Shown in pieces: positions 1 to 10,787 of a stretch of 64,000 nucleotides of DNA; within the stretch, counting starts at the first letter, position 1; each line of letters begins with the position of its first letter. Both the position numbers and the translations under genes were made by a program. A model generated the notes under the pieces. The model saw only the letters and a program-made list of their open reading frames with translations. It did no database searches and was not told where the DNA came from. This stretch comes from Iris pallida. Taxonomy: Eukaryota; Streptophyta; Magnoliopsida; Asparagales; Iridaceae. The DNA is taken from contig JANAVB010044017.1 of assembly GCA_029216955.1 (NCBI GenBank), positions 2,168,429-2,232,428 on the forward strand, written 5' to 3'.

Positions 1-740
1 ACCATCACCACCACGACCACAGCCTTCACTCTCTAAGTCCAACTCCTCGCCCCAGTCGCCTCGACGCCTACTACCAAATTCGATCCCAGCCAGCAACCCA
101 ATCACCACTCCTGCATCGTCATTCCGACACAGCCAACGCCACGACTCCCTCGTTTCAAACCACCAGAACAACCACCAACAACCACCCTCACCATCTACAC
201 TGTCGACACCGACACCACGGACCACCGTCCAGCCATCATCCCAAAAACCCCCAACAAAGTAAATGAGAAGGGGGACAGAACCCTCACGTTCGCCTTCGTT
301 TGGGACAACGAGCACTGAGCTCGTCTCCGCCCAGGTCCAGTGCCGAACTCCTCCGCCGTGCCAGATGGTCGCCCCGGCTTCCAGTTCGCGCCAGGACTGC
401 CGTTGTCGCATCAGCCCTGGTGGGTGACGGGTCTAGCTGTCGTAGCCGTGGTGTGCTCCCTTCCGCTGTAAGCATCCGCCGCCCATGCTCCCACCGTGCC
501 GCCATCAGCCACCGATTTGGAGGTAGCCACCCTGGATCCGGAGCGCTGGGACCCCGACGCGGGCGCCCGACTACTCCTTCACGAACACTTCATGCAGCCG
601 CCCCGACTGTGTCGTCGAGACCCGGCCGCCTCCTCCTCCGCGGGACTCCGCATTCCTCGCGCGGTTGCTCCGCCTGCCCACCGTCGCTCGACGCTCCCGT
701 CGAGCACGTGCCGGCGAGCGCGCGCGACCGCCCACTGGTA
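1..740. other. GC-rich block without a recognisable gene
   Basis: This stretch is much richer in C and G than the neighbouring DNA. Its first 250 bases are strongly biased to CCA/CAC-type words. One frame stays open from 300 to 818, but the product is Ser/Arg/Pro-rich, resembles no family I know, and ends in an AT-rich region, so I do not call a gene. A GC-rich leader also sits inside the LTRs of element C (near 35870-36010 and 43730-43840). With the diverged LTR just downstream, this block may be the leader part of a related LTR whose start lies left of the window. That is inference only. Confidence 0.35.
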
Positions 741-837
741 ACCACCTTTCTAATTCACTATTCTTTTCCATCTCTCTCACTCTCTCACTGTTTATTTGGG
801 GGTGAAGAAATATTATAATGAGTAAAGTTTCTTTTAT

Positions 838-838
838 G

Positions 839-873
<35 letters not shown>

Positions 874-902
874 CATTATTATTATTATTATTATTATTAT
901 CA

Positions 903-943
<41 letters not shown>
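838..943. repeat. (ATT)n microsatellite
   Basis: A nearly pure TTA/ATT trinucleotide run of about 105 bases, with a few TC interruptions. The open frames across it encode only isoleucine runs and are artefacts. Confidence 0.95.
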
Positions 944-1480
944 GGTATAATTATTATTTTATCACCAAGGGTTCATCACTTACAAAATTATTACTGTTAT
1001 CATTAATTGTTTGAGTTAGATAATATGTTACTCTTAATCTATATTTTATATATGTATATTATTATACTTTTGGTTAGTATCTATTTTCAAATAAAGTTGG
1101 AAACCTAAAAGTGTAGTATTTTTATTTAATTTCAAAATTGATTTTCTAGAATTTTTAACTGTTTATCTAAAATAATTTTTTAAGGAATGATTACCTACAG
1201 ATATTTTGATCAATAAAATATAGTTTTTTTCGCTATTATAAATTTTTCTAAAATTACAGTTTGAAGAATTTTAGAGTTTTAAGCCTCAAATGATTCCCTG
1301 AAGTTTTAGATATTTATGTAAAATATTTATGAATAAAATATTGATTTTAAACAAATACAAAATATATTTTTCCTAGATAGTTAAGACTGTTTTTCTAAAT
1401 GAGCATATATATATATATATATATATATAAATTTTTATCTTAAATTAAGAATTATCTTTTACATAAATCAAATCTTTCTC
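944..1480. other. AT-rich spacer with a short (AT)n tract
   Basis: AT-rich DNA with no convincing open frame. An (AT)n dinucleotide run lies at about 1405-1429. I see nothing else here. Confidence 0.6.
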
Positions 1481-2670
1481 TTAGAATATACGAAATCTAA
1501 CCATGACTAATCACATACTTATTTCTTTCGGACTTCTTCACATCAAACAAGGTTATTGGACAAAACGGAACTGGCCAGATCATCGTACCACACCAGATAA
1601 AATACCAGACAAGACACCTTGCCTTTACTGTTTAAATTCTTGCTCAATATCATGCATGCCTTTTTTTATTTTTAGCAAATAAAATATTGTTCTTTCAAAA
1701 CTATATATAGATGCAAATTATTATACTTTATGCAATTGGCTTAGAGTTAAGTGACTACCATATGTTTAGAGCATCTCATAAACTGTCACGATGTGCCACG
1801 GGTTGTGTGTGAGTTATGAGTCGCATATAGATACGGATTTGCGTGCTGACTGATCATTGGTGCGTACAGGCCGTGCGTTAGGATATAACTGCTAATAGAT
1901 TGTGTAGAAGACTTGGCAGTTATTAAGGATCAAACAGTGTCGTGGAGTTGACACATGTATAGTATCATGGGGAGGGAGGAGATAGTTATTAGCGTAGGGG
2001 CTACATGTTCAGTACACACATAGATTTGGGCCGATAGTGTCTCGTATGAGCGCTACTTACTGTCTCGGGGTCGATAGTTCTCGTATGAGAGCTACTTTCT
2101 GTCCATGGCCGATAGTGTCTCTTATGAGCGCTACCTACTACCACTCTCTCTCCATCTATGCTGAACACCTAAGCTCCTGCGTAGAACGTTGTCTTCTAAA
2201 GTGCATTCCACATAGAATGGTTAGGAACCTTTACTCATGTATATAAAATATTGAGCTCTGACTATTCAGTTTATGGCATGATATTATGTGTCTTGTTACG
2301 TCCCTCTAAGGAACTGGTGATCTCTCCAGGTGTGTGTTTTCATGATTCTTGCAGGTGCTCTAGCTAAGGCCGTTCCTTCCTTCGTGATGATTGCTCTTGG
2401 ACTCGTCACTTGCTCTCGCTTGCTAAATTCTTTCCTTGTATATTTTTCCATATTTAATTTAGTTGGTAGTGGATTTGTCTCCGTCCAACTATTGTGTACA
2501 TGACAAACTCAAAGTTGCTTTTATATCATTATTTATTTTTGTGGATGAGATTTAGTGTCTTGGCTTTCTACATTTACAGCTTATATACATACGAGTCGTA
2601 TATTTAATCGTATGTATACAGCTGGCATGATACATTTATAGTCCTACTATTTTGGGATTGGGGCATTACA
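1481..2670 (+). mobile_element. Diverged LTR related to element C (3' part)
   Basis: From about 2270 to 2670 this matches the reverse complement of the outer ends of the element C LTRs (33715-34140 and 41544-42000). Shared words include the block around gatctctccaggtgtgtg and the end reading ggcattaca. A second match, around a caagacaccttgcc-like motif at about 1605, corresponds to 34790 in element C. The end TTACA at 2670 is a proper LTR terminus. The left end and TSD are not resolved; the LTR may extend through the GC-rich block to beyond the window. It sits where the 5' LTR of copia copy 1 should be. Confidence 0.6.
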
Positions 2671-2681
2671 GGTATTATTGC

Positions 2682-2711
2682 TGATACCAATTGCTCCTAA
2701 AATTGGTATCA
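2682..2711. repeat. Perfect 11-bp inverted repeat at the primer-binding site
   Basis: TGATACCAATT at 2682-2692 and its exact reverse complement at 2701-2711 flank an 8-base loop. The right arm is the start of the copia primer-binding site; the left arm is the same site in opposite orientation. The loop (gctcctaa) resembles the usual LTR terminus (ttcctaca). Confidence 0.9.
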
Positions 2712-2715
2712 GAAC
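2704..2715 (+). promoter_or_regulatory. Primer-binding site (initiator tRNA-Met type)
   Basis: TGGTATCAGAAC is close to the standard plant copia primer site complementary to the 3' end of initiator tRNA-Met. The same 12 bases lie beside the 5' LTR of copia copy 2 (58938-58949, minus strand). Confidence 0.9.
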
Positions 2716-2794
2716 GGGTTATACAGGTAAAGCAAGGTAAAATTGTATTTATATTCAATTATTCTTAATTGCTATATAAATCACAGTATAACAC

Positions 2795-4503
2795 ATGGCA
2801 ACTATAAAATTTTCAAGTGAAGGCCAAGCCACAAACAGACCTCCACTGTTTGATGGCACAAAAAAAAGGCCAGTCTTGACGCATGTGCTATTAACGCTTT
2901 ATTTTGTGCTTTAGACAGAACTGAGTTTAACATGGTGTCGACTTGCACAACATCGAATGAAGTGTGAAAAATTCTCGAAGTAACTCACGAAAGAACAACG
3001 CAAGTCAAGAAGTCAAAGAATAGCAGACTTACTCAAGAGTACGAGGTATTCAAGATGAAGCCAAATGAATTCGTCACTCAGATGTTTACGAGATTCCTGG
3101 ATATTGTAAATCTTTTGTCTTCATTAGGCAAAGAATACAGTAACCATGAGAAGATTCACAAACTTCTATGAGCTCTCACAAAGAACTGGATTCCAAAGGC
3201 TACAATAATCATTAAAGAAAATGACCTCTCAATAATGTCTCTGGAAACACTCATGGGTAAGCTACTCACTCAGGAGTTGGAACTTCAAGACTTTGAAGAT
3301 GCTACACCAAAGGAGAAGTCAGAGAAGTCGATCGCTTTCAAGGCTCAACATAGAAGAACTGTCGAAGATGATTCTGACAATAGCGACTCAGAATCTGAAG
3401 ATCAAGCTCTTCTTGTAAGAAAATTCAAGAAGTTCATGAGATTCAACAGAAGAATAAAAGACAGCAACATCAACAACAACGAGGAAGATCCTATTTGCTA
3501 CGGATGTAAGAAAAAATGACATATAAAGAAAGATTGTCCAACAGCATCATCATCATCAACAAGAAAAAGCAATAAATATAACAAAGGCTACCTGAAGATA
3601 TCTACATCAAGGAAGTACGCCAATACAAGCATATGGCATGAGAGCGAAGCCAGCGACTCAGAAGATGAGCAATCGGATGATGCTGAAAATGTATGCTTGA
3701 TGGCTTACGATCAGGTAACTACTAATCCTCTATTTGATCCTTATGATGATTTCACCTTTGAGCAACTAGGAGAGACTTTCAGTGACCTGTTAAATGACTA
3801 CAGAAAACTGCGTAGTAAATATGAAACCTCAAAGAAGGTATTTAAAGAGTATAAAGGTGAGATAAGAAGACTTACCGACCAACTAGCTGATGTTAGAAAT
3901 AATATTTCTTCTATTGAGTTGAGTCTGGTGAGTTTTCTTATATTAGCTGTTGTTACACGAGACTACCAAGTTATCCAAAGAAAAAGACCAACTATCATCC
4001 AGCTAAAGGAAGACCTATCTAAGGAGAGAAAGAGTCTCCAGTGTACACAAGTCAGAATGAAAATACTTACATCTGACTATACTAGATTATATGACACCTC
4101 TAAAAAGTTGGAAATTAATTTAAAAAAATGGTCTGAAGTTGCTGCTTCCTATTCTAACATGTGTCAATTATCGAATCATCGGAACACACCCAAACCAAAC
4201 ACTGTCAGACCAAACCATACCAAACCACTGCCCAAGAAGACTAATAGGCAAGCATTTTTCTATACTAGAAAACCAAAACCTAACAATCATGCACCTCACA
4301 CAACTTTCAACACTCAACATGCAAAATATCATTATTGTTGCCTCATTGGTCATATATCCTCTACATGTAGAATCAGAAAGTTAGTAGATTTAAATATTTA
4401 TGCATGGATGCCAAAGGCTAATATGTCAGGACCCTACAAGAAATGGGTACCAAGAGTTTCATCTGCAAACTGTTTTGTAGGTGGGATGCCCTTCACATGC
4501 TAG
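2795..4503 (+). pseudogene. gag: Copia copy 1 gag (degenerate)
   Basis: The reading starts MATIKFSSEGQ, matching the gag start of copy 2 on the minus strand at 58858. After FDGT, a deletion bounded by an A-run removes the part that in copy 2 begins YTYWKTRMSF. Then comes a UBN2-type gag region (for example QEYEVFKMKPNEFVTQMF) with in-frame stops. At about 3496-3540 there is a CCHC knuckle, CYGCKKK-stop-HIKKDC, with a stop replacing one residue. A long heptad-like charged segment (3700-4130) probably forms a coiled coil, followed by a second knuckle-like motif (YHYCCLIGHISSTC) at about 4330. Gag would form the virus-like particle and bind the element RNA. The frame must shift several times, so it is not functional. 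Confidence 0.85.
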
Positions 4504-5023
4504 AAGCAAATGAATTCTCGACAGTGGTTACTCACGGCACATGACCGGTGATACATCATTATTCGCAACACTGTCGAAGAAGAATAAAGAAGGATACGTC
4601 TCCTTCGATAATAATTTGAGAGGGTATATAATCGGTATCGGTGCATTGGTAAGGCTCCCTACCCTGTGATTAAAGATGTTTGTCTAGTTACCGAGTTAAA
4701 ACATAATCTGCTCAGCATAAGCCATTTAGCTGATCATGGTTATGGCATTAACTTCATTAAAGACAAATATACTATTGTTGATAGCTCAACTGGCAGTACT
4801 ATCTTTGAAGGTATCAGGGAAAACAACATATATGTTTTCTATCTATTAGAAGATGCTAACAAAACAGGTAGATGCTTGATGGCCAAGAGCATTGAGAGTC
4901 AACTGTGGCATATGAGACTCGGTCATGCAAACATAGACACAATTTCAAAACTATCCACAAAGAAGTTGGTACGCGGCTTACCGGACATATCTTTCAAGAA
5001 GGATACGGTATGTAGCGAATGTG
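3966..5023 (+). repeat. Duplicated gag-protease-preintegrase block, unit 1
   Basis: Nearly identical to 6803-7853, about 2.84 kb downstream in the same orientation. Shared landmarks include ccaaagaaaaagaycaact near the start, the gag knuckle, the DSG protease motif and the end at gatacggtatgtag. After that word unit 1 continues into integrase while unit 2 jumps to another part of the element. Confidence 0.9.
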
Positions 5024-6149
5024 AAAAGAACAAAGCTACCGATCCGTCTTTAAGTCCAAGAATGTTGTAAGTACCACTAGACCTCTACAATTATTGCCTA
5101 TGAAATTATTTGGACCTGGTAGAATTGCTAGTCTAGGTAGTAAGTTATGTGCATTTGTCATTGTAGATGATTTCTCTAGATACACGTGGGTATATTTTCT
5201 TGCACGGAAGAATGATACTTTGTCAGAATTCGTCACCTTTTGCAAGAAAGTACATAATGAAAAAGGTTTCATGATTACTCGCATTCGTAGTGATCATGGA
5301 GACGAATTTGAGAATGCAGAGTTCAAGCAATTCCGTGACACACACGGTTATTTGCATGAGTTTTTCTGCCCTAGGACTCCACAACAAAATTGAGTTGTGG
5401 AACGTAAGGACAGGACTCTATCGAAAATTGCTAGAGTAATGTTGAACCAGTTTAGTCTACCTAGATACTTTTGGGCTAAAGTTGTCAATACAACATGCTA
5501 TATTCTCAATAGGGTTCTGATTCGACCTATATCGAAGAAGACTCCCTATGAGTTATGGTTTGATAGAACACCTACTGTTTCATATTTCAAGATATTTGGT
5601 TGTAAATGCTTTATTCTTAATACTAAAGACAACCTGAGTAAATTTGATAAAAATGCCGATGAAGGTATCTTTTTAGGTTATGCGACAAAGAGCAAAGGGT
5701 ACAGAGTCTTCAATAAGAGAACCATGATCATCGAAGAATCAATTAATGTCAAGTTTGATAAACTAAATCAACATTCAGTCGATGACGATAATGAAGACGT
5801 AAGTACACTAAGTACAGCTACTGCAAAACCTTCACACAAAGATACAGAACCATCACACCAAGCTCCAGTTGAGTCTTCAAGCAAATCACATACAGAACCA
5901 GAAGTCGGAACCAGCAATCCTGAGGATATGCCAAAAGAGATGAGATTCTTGGCAGATCATCTAAAGGACTTGGTAATTGGTGAGATTACCAAGGGTGTAA
6001 GTACTCGTTCCTCTAATAAAGATATAGCTTCCTGTGTTGATTTTATCTCACAGCTTGAACCCAAAAACATTGAAGAAGCATGTAGTGATAATTTTTGGTT
6101 AGATGCTATGCAAGAGAAATTAAACCAATTCGAACGGAATCAAGTTTGA
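4504..6149 (+). pseudogene. pol: Copia copy 1 protease and integrase (degenerate)
   Basis: A frame change after 4503 enters an aspartic protease with the DSG active site followed by YSRHMTGD at about 4520. The Trp codon two residues before this motif's ILDSG is a TGA stop. From 4666 come the preintegrase motif LWHMRLGHAN and then the integrase core: first Asp in VIVDDFSRY, second in RSDHGDEF, Glu in ERKDRT. A stop codon (5391-5393) replaces the residue after PQQN. The C-terminal part (5397-6149) has the copia motif YELWFDRTPT, FGCKCF and a Ser/Thr/Pro-rich linker, then leads into RT. The two long open pieces show that decay is moderate. Confidence 0.88.
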
Positions 6150-6800
6150 GAACTTGTTCCCAAGCTCATTGATCATCCGATCATTGGCACCCGTTGGGTA
6201 TTCCGAAATAAACTAAACGAGAATGGTTTAGTGACTTGTAATAAGGCTCGACTTGTAGCTCAAGGATACAATCAAGAAGAAGGTATCGACTACGATGAGA
6301 CTTATACCCCAGTTGCGAGATTAGAATCCATTCGCATGTTATGTGCATTTGCATGTTTTCATAATTTCAAATTATTTTAAATAGATGTTACAAGCGCATT
6401 TTTAAATAGTTTTATAAAAGAAAAAGTTTATGTAGCTCAACCTCCAGGTTTTACTGATTTCAAAAATCTTAATTATGTTTTCAAGTGAAGAAAGCCTTAT
6501 ACGGTTTGAAACAAGCCCCTCGTGCTTGATACGATCGTCTAAGCTCTTTTCTACTTGACAACGATTTTTCAAAGGGAAAGGTTGACACTACACTGTTTAT
6601 AAAATTTTTGAATAACAATCTTTTTTTGATTCAAATCTATGTAGATGATATTATTTTTGGATCCATTGATGAATCTCTTTGTCAAGAATTTTCAAAGTGT
6701 ATGCAGAATGAGTTTGAGATGTTCATGATGGGAGAGCTGAAATTCTTTTTCGGACTATAAATCAAACAAAACAACAATGGGACGTTCATACCAAACCACT
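6150..6800 (+). pseudogene. pol: Copia copy 1 reverse transcriptase fragment
   Basis: Through several stops the translation gives IGTRWVFRNKLNENG, KARLVAQGYNQEEGIDY, ETYTPVARLESIR and IQIYVDDIIFGS. These are standard Ty1/copia RT motifs, including an intact YVDD catalytic box near 6640. The RT stops at about 6800, where the sequence changes abruptly to a second copy of the gag coiled-coil region. The rest of RT and all of RNase H are absent from this copy. Confidence 0.85.
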
Positions 6801-6802
6801 AT

Positions 6803-7853
6803 CAAGTTATCCAAAGAAAAAGATCAACTATCATCCAGCTAAAGGAAGACCTATCTAAGGAGACAAAGAGTCTCCAGTGTGCACAAGTCAGAATGAAAAT
6901 ACTTACATCTGACTATACTAGATTATATGACACCTCTTAAAAGTTGGAAATTAATTTAGGAAAACGGTCTGAAGTTGCTGCTTCCTATTCTAACATGTGT
7001 CAATTATCGAATCATCGGAACACACCCAAACCAAATACTGTCAGACCAAACCATACCAAACCACTGCCCAAGAAGACTAATAGGCAAGCATTTTTCTATA
7101 ATAGAAAACCAAAACCTACCAATCATGTACCTCACACAACTTTCAACACTCAACATGCAAAATGTCATTATTGTGGCCTCATTGGTCATATATCCTCTAC
7201 ATGTAGAATCAGAAAGTTGGTAGATTTAAATATTTATGCATGGATACCAAAGGCTAATATGTCAGGACCCTACAAAAAATGGGTACCAAGAGTTTTATCT
7301 GCAAACTGTTTTGTAGTTGGGATGCCCTTCACATGCTAGAAGCAAATGGATCCTCGACAGTGGTTGCTCACGGCACATGACCGATGATGCATCATTATTC
7401 GCAACACTGTCGAAGAAGAATAAAGAAGGATACGTCTCCTTCGATAATAATTTTAGAGGGTACATAATCGGTATCGGTGACATTGGTAAGGCTCCCTATC
7501 CTGTGATTAAAGATGTTTGTCTAGTTACCGAGTTAAAACATAATCTGCTCAGCATAAGCCATTTAGTTGATCATGGTTATGGCATTAACTTCGTTAAAGA
7601 CAAATATACTATAGTTGATAGCTCAACTGGCAGTACTATCTTTAAAGGTATCATGGAAGACAACATATATATTTTCTATCTGTTAGAAGATGCTAACAAA
7701 ATAGGTAGATGCTTGATGGCCAAGGGCATTGAGAGTCAACTGTGGCATATGAGACTCGGTCATGCAAACATAGACACAATTTCAAAACTATCCACAAAGA
7801 AGTTGGTACGCGGCTTACCGGACATATCTTTCAAGAAGGATACGGTATGTAGA
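6803..7853 (+). pseudogene. Duplicated gag-protease-preintegrase block, unit 2
   Basis: This second copy of the 3966-5023 block holds the coiled-coil end of gag, a knuckle with all ligands (CHYCGLIGHISSTC, which unit 1 lost by a substitution), the protease motif ILDSGCSRHMTDD, and the preintegrase motif LWHMRLGHAN. The ORF 7317-7958 is open through protease and preintegrase. At about 7853 it jumps to the leader of the accessory ORF, so integrase, RT and RNase H are missing here. Left and right breakpoints therefore both lie inside element sequence. Confidence 0.88.
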
Positions 7854-7980
7854 GAAATCAATCCAAACTTTGGATTCGTGCGGAGAATTCATCCCTCTAT
7901 AACATACTTGAATTTCAGAAGGTATAACTCCTTCTTCCCTCCACTTTCAATTTCGTAGGGTTATCTAGTTTTGGAAAAGA

Positions 7981-9235
7981 ATGCCTAAGGGATTCAATCC
8001 TTCCAAGAGCAAGAAGACTAATGCCAGTGAAGAGGCATCATCTTCAGATCCGAATACAGATTCCCACTAATCCCTGGTCCAATCTGGTGACGGCATGTCG
8101 GATGAGTTTTACTTCAAAACTCATGACCAAGCTTTGGTATGGTATGCCGACTTTGCCATGCGTATAATATGCACAGGCGCTCCGATCAAATGGACTGTAT
8201 TTCCGGATCATCATCCTTTGTTTGAGGCATTAGGGTTACACCGTCTCGCTACCCAACAATTCCCTATAGCTACTAATGCCCATCGACTATTTTTCTGTAA
8301 CTTTATGTTAGACACTTTTACCGCAAGAACTCGTGTTAGCGAGATCGATATCGAGTTCAATGATGTGTTGCTAGCGAAAATCTTTGGTATTCCAAACGAA
8401 GGTGCCCCACTCGATGACATCACCAACTTCGACTTTTCCGAGGGCACGACTCTTGTTAGTTTCAAGAATGAGCTTTGTGCGCCAGCAAGTGCTCATCCTG
8501 GAAAGTTCAAGGCCAATAACTTGAATTTGTTTAACTACAAGTTACATCGCATCATCTATTCCACTATTCTTTCGAAATCTACTTCAAAAAATAATGTCAC
8601 TGCACTTGAGCTATCTGCCCTCTATCACATTCTTAAGGGATTCCTTTTTCTGCCCCTAAGACTATCATCTAGATGATGGAAAGATGTCGCGGAAGAGACC
8701 GTAATCTCTCTTATGCAATGCTTATCTCTCGAATCTTTTAGTATTTTGATATCGATTTATCCACTTGCGCTCTGGACCCTGAGCCCAAGTATCTTCAGCT
8801 TTCTCGTCGCAGCATTGCCGTTGCTCCTGTACCTCATGCTTCTACTCCTCCTCAGACCTATCCTATGACTTTTGAGGGTATCCATCAGCACCTTTCGAAT
8901 ATGCAGACTTTCTTTGTTGACACTTCCAGGGAACATGAGTTCCATGATGTGACTCGGTTCCAGGCTATTGCCAACTCGTTTGTCGATCTCCAATTTGCTC
9001 AGATGGGTCATTCTGCGAGTTATCTTCCTAGAGACCCTTCTATATCTGGTTATCGCATAGTGGATGAGGTAGTCCATTCTCTGTTCCATCCAGGGAACGC
9101 TTATGATTAGTACCGTGGTTCGGGTGCTACTCCACACACCTCTGGAGCTGGCACATTTTGAGTTGGTCCTTCTGGACATGGTGGTCGTGCTAGGACTACT
9201 ACTACTGATGATGATGATAATGAGGATGGGATATG
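7981..9235 (+). pseudogene. Copia copy 1 accessory ORF (degenerate)
   Basis: The likely start is ATG 7981 (MPKGFNPSKSKKTNASEE), because copy 2 has the matching MPMHFNPSKRKKTQASEE. An in-frame stop at 8068-8070 is followed by a good open frame from 8095 to 8676 (FYFKTHDQALVWY, TGAPIKWTVF, IEFNDVLLAKIFGIPNEGAP), then a frameshift and an open piece at 8865-9110 (FEGIHQHLSNMQTFF), ending in an Asp-rich tail (TDDDDNEDG). The pattern of a globular N-terminal part, Pro/Ser linker and acidic tail is conserved in copy 2. The segment around LAKIFGIPNEG recalls the 'putative plant transposon protein' family (PF20167); that is recollection and needs a profile search. I see no clear signal peptide or membrane segment to support an env role. 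Confidence 0.75.
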
Positions 9236-9756
9236 ATTTAGACATTTTTGTCTAGTTTGTCGTACTATTGTGACTGTTTATTGTCTTTGTTTACTTGGAA
9301 ATGCTCCGACATTCCAAGCTAGTATCCGTACTTTTATTTGTGCTAGTTTTAGAACTTTTTGTGATATTTTCTGTGATGTTTGTCTGTTAAACATCGTTTT
9401 CTATTCTCTATTTTAGAGATTTATATCAATTTAGTACTATTTTGCATATCTCGTTATAGCACTCTTTATCATGCTTTGATATTTTGTTAATATACCATGC
9501 CTGTGAATACTATAAATATTTCTTATATTTTTTTTGTTTCTTCACTAATTATTGCTTATGCATATATTGCGGGGGAGCTTTCTCTTTTACAATTATTTTG
9601 CTATGTGACAATGGGGGAGAAATAAGATCTAACATCTTAATCTTTTCTTTGTAAGATTACAGGAACAATTTTTTTTACCGAAATCCATTTGTCTTATCAA
9701 AGATACCAAAGATATTATATCAGTCAAGGTTTGTCAATTATCAAAATGGAGGAGAT
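9236..9756 (+). other. Copia copy 1 3' untranslated region and polypurine tract
   Basis: Noncoding DNA between the accessory ORF and the 3' LTR. It ends with the polypurine tract at about 9743-9756 (aaaatggaggagat), immediately before the LTR start TGTTGGCCC. The same arrangement lies at 33105-33615 on the minus strand in copy 2. Confidence 0.8.
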
Positions 9757-10787
9757 TGTTGGCCCTTTGGTCATAGTCAAACCTGATTTTAATAATTGAT
9801 AAAACTCTATCTCGATATACGAAGCTACTCAGATTTTACTCAAGACATTTTGGATACTTGGACACTGATCAAGATCGGATATCTACTCAGTTCACGACCG
9901 AAGCTATGTTTGCCACTCGAGTCTGTATTTCTTTATGCAATGTAATATTTACTTTTATTGAGTCTAGGAATACATTGTCCACCGAGTCATACTGGCAAAT
10001 AGGCTATCCAAAATCGTTTTTAAAAATGACCTATATTTTTGAAAAACATCCCTTATTTACAAAAGCTTCTGAAGGATTTTAAAAAGCCCAAAAATCACTT
10101 TTGAAAAAACCTGATAGAACTCGGCCAGAGTTCGGTTAGTGGCCTTTGATTTTTGAATGTTTGAAAAACTTGGTCTCCCTTCAGTTGCGGATTGTTACAT
10201 AGAGTTCTGTCCGAATTCTGCCAGAGTTCTGCCTTTGGAAAAACTATAAATAGAGAAAAATTCTGATCATTTCAAATTACTAATTCACTTTCATCTCATC
10301 TCTTCTAAGCTTACGTTTCTTTCCAAAGAGTTCTAAAAAGCTTTCATTTTCAAATCTTAAGCCAGTTACAATTCTCTAGTCAATTTGCCTGTATGGTACG
10401 GTCAAGAAGATTTCAAAGAAATTGTAATCAGAGGCTTGATTGAAGAAATACTCTTCAAAATTAAAATTGGTCGAGTTCTTCGTATCAAAGCTCGCGTCTG
10501 TAGAAGTTGCAAGGACTTCGTATGAAAACTTGCGAGATTTTCCAATAGTGGATTCAACTGGAAGCTAGAGTTCTTTCGACTGGACTAGTCCTCATAAGAG
10601 GAAAATCAGTGTACATCGCTGTGTTTGCGTTTGCCTTCTGATCTCATTTCTTTTACAGTTATTGTTTTGTGATTATTGATTTAATTCTGTGATCTTACTG
10701 CTAACAAGTTTTTTAATTAGCAATATTCTGCTGCCTACTCTATTCACCCCCCTGTAGAGTATTCTGCTTTGCGACTTCGTTCCTACA
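9757..10787 (+). mobile_element. Copia copy 1 3' LTR
   Basis: 1031 bases starting TGTTGGCCC and ending TTCCTACA, with the termini and body matching the two LTRs of copy 2. A TATA box (TATAAATA, 10245-10252) lies about halfway, followed by a pyrimidine-rich start region. U3 contains repeated gaattctg/gagttcgg words. The right end abuts a gypsy RT sequence. Confidence 0.92.

Larger units (their letters stand above)
2671..10787 (+). mobile_element. Copia copy 1: SIRE-like Ty1/copia, truncated and rearranged
   Basis: This is a plus-strand Ty1/copia element. It holds a primer-binding site, gag, protease, integrase and the start of RT, then a second gag-protease-preintegrase block, an accessory ORF, a polypurine tract and a 3' LTR. 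The gene order, tRNA-Met primer site and extra ORF after pol fit the SIRE/Maximus lineage. The 5' LTR is missing: the LTR of another family ends at 2670, 33 bases before the primer site. On the right the 3' LTR abuts a minus-strand gypsy RT at 10788, so this element inserted into that gypsy copy. Every coding part has stops or frameshifts. Confidence 0.85.

Noticed and set aside
300..818. 172-codon open frame as a gene
   Set aside because: Ser/Arg/Pro-rich product with no recognisable motif, several overlapping frames equally open in GC-rich DNA, and a tail in unrelated sequence.
571..1006. Poly-isoleucine open frames
   Set aside because: Translation of the ATT microsatellite.
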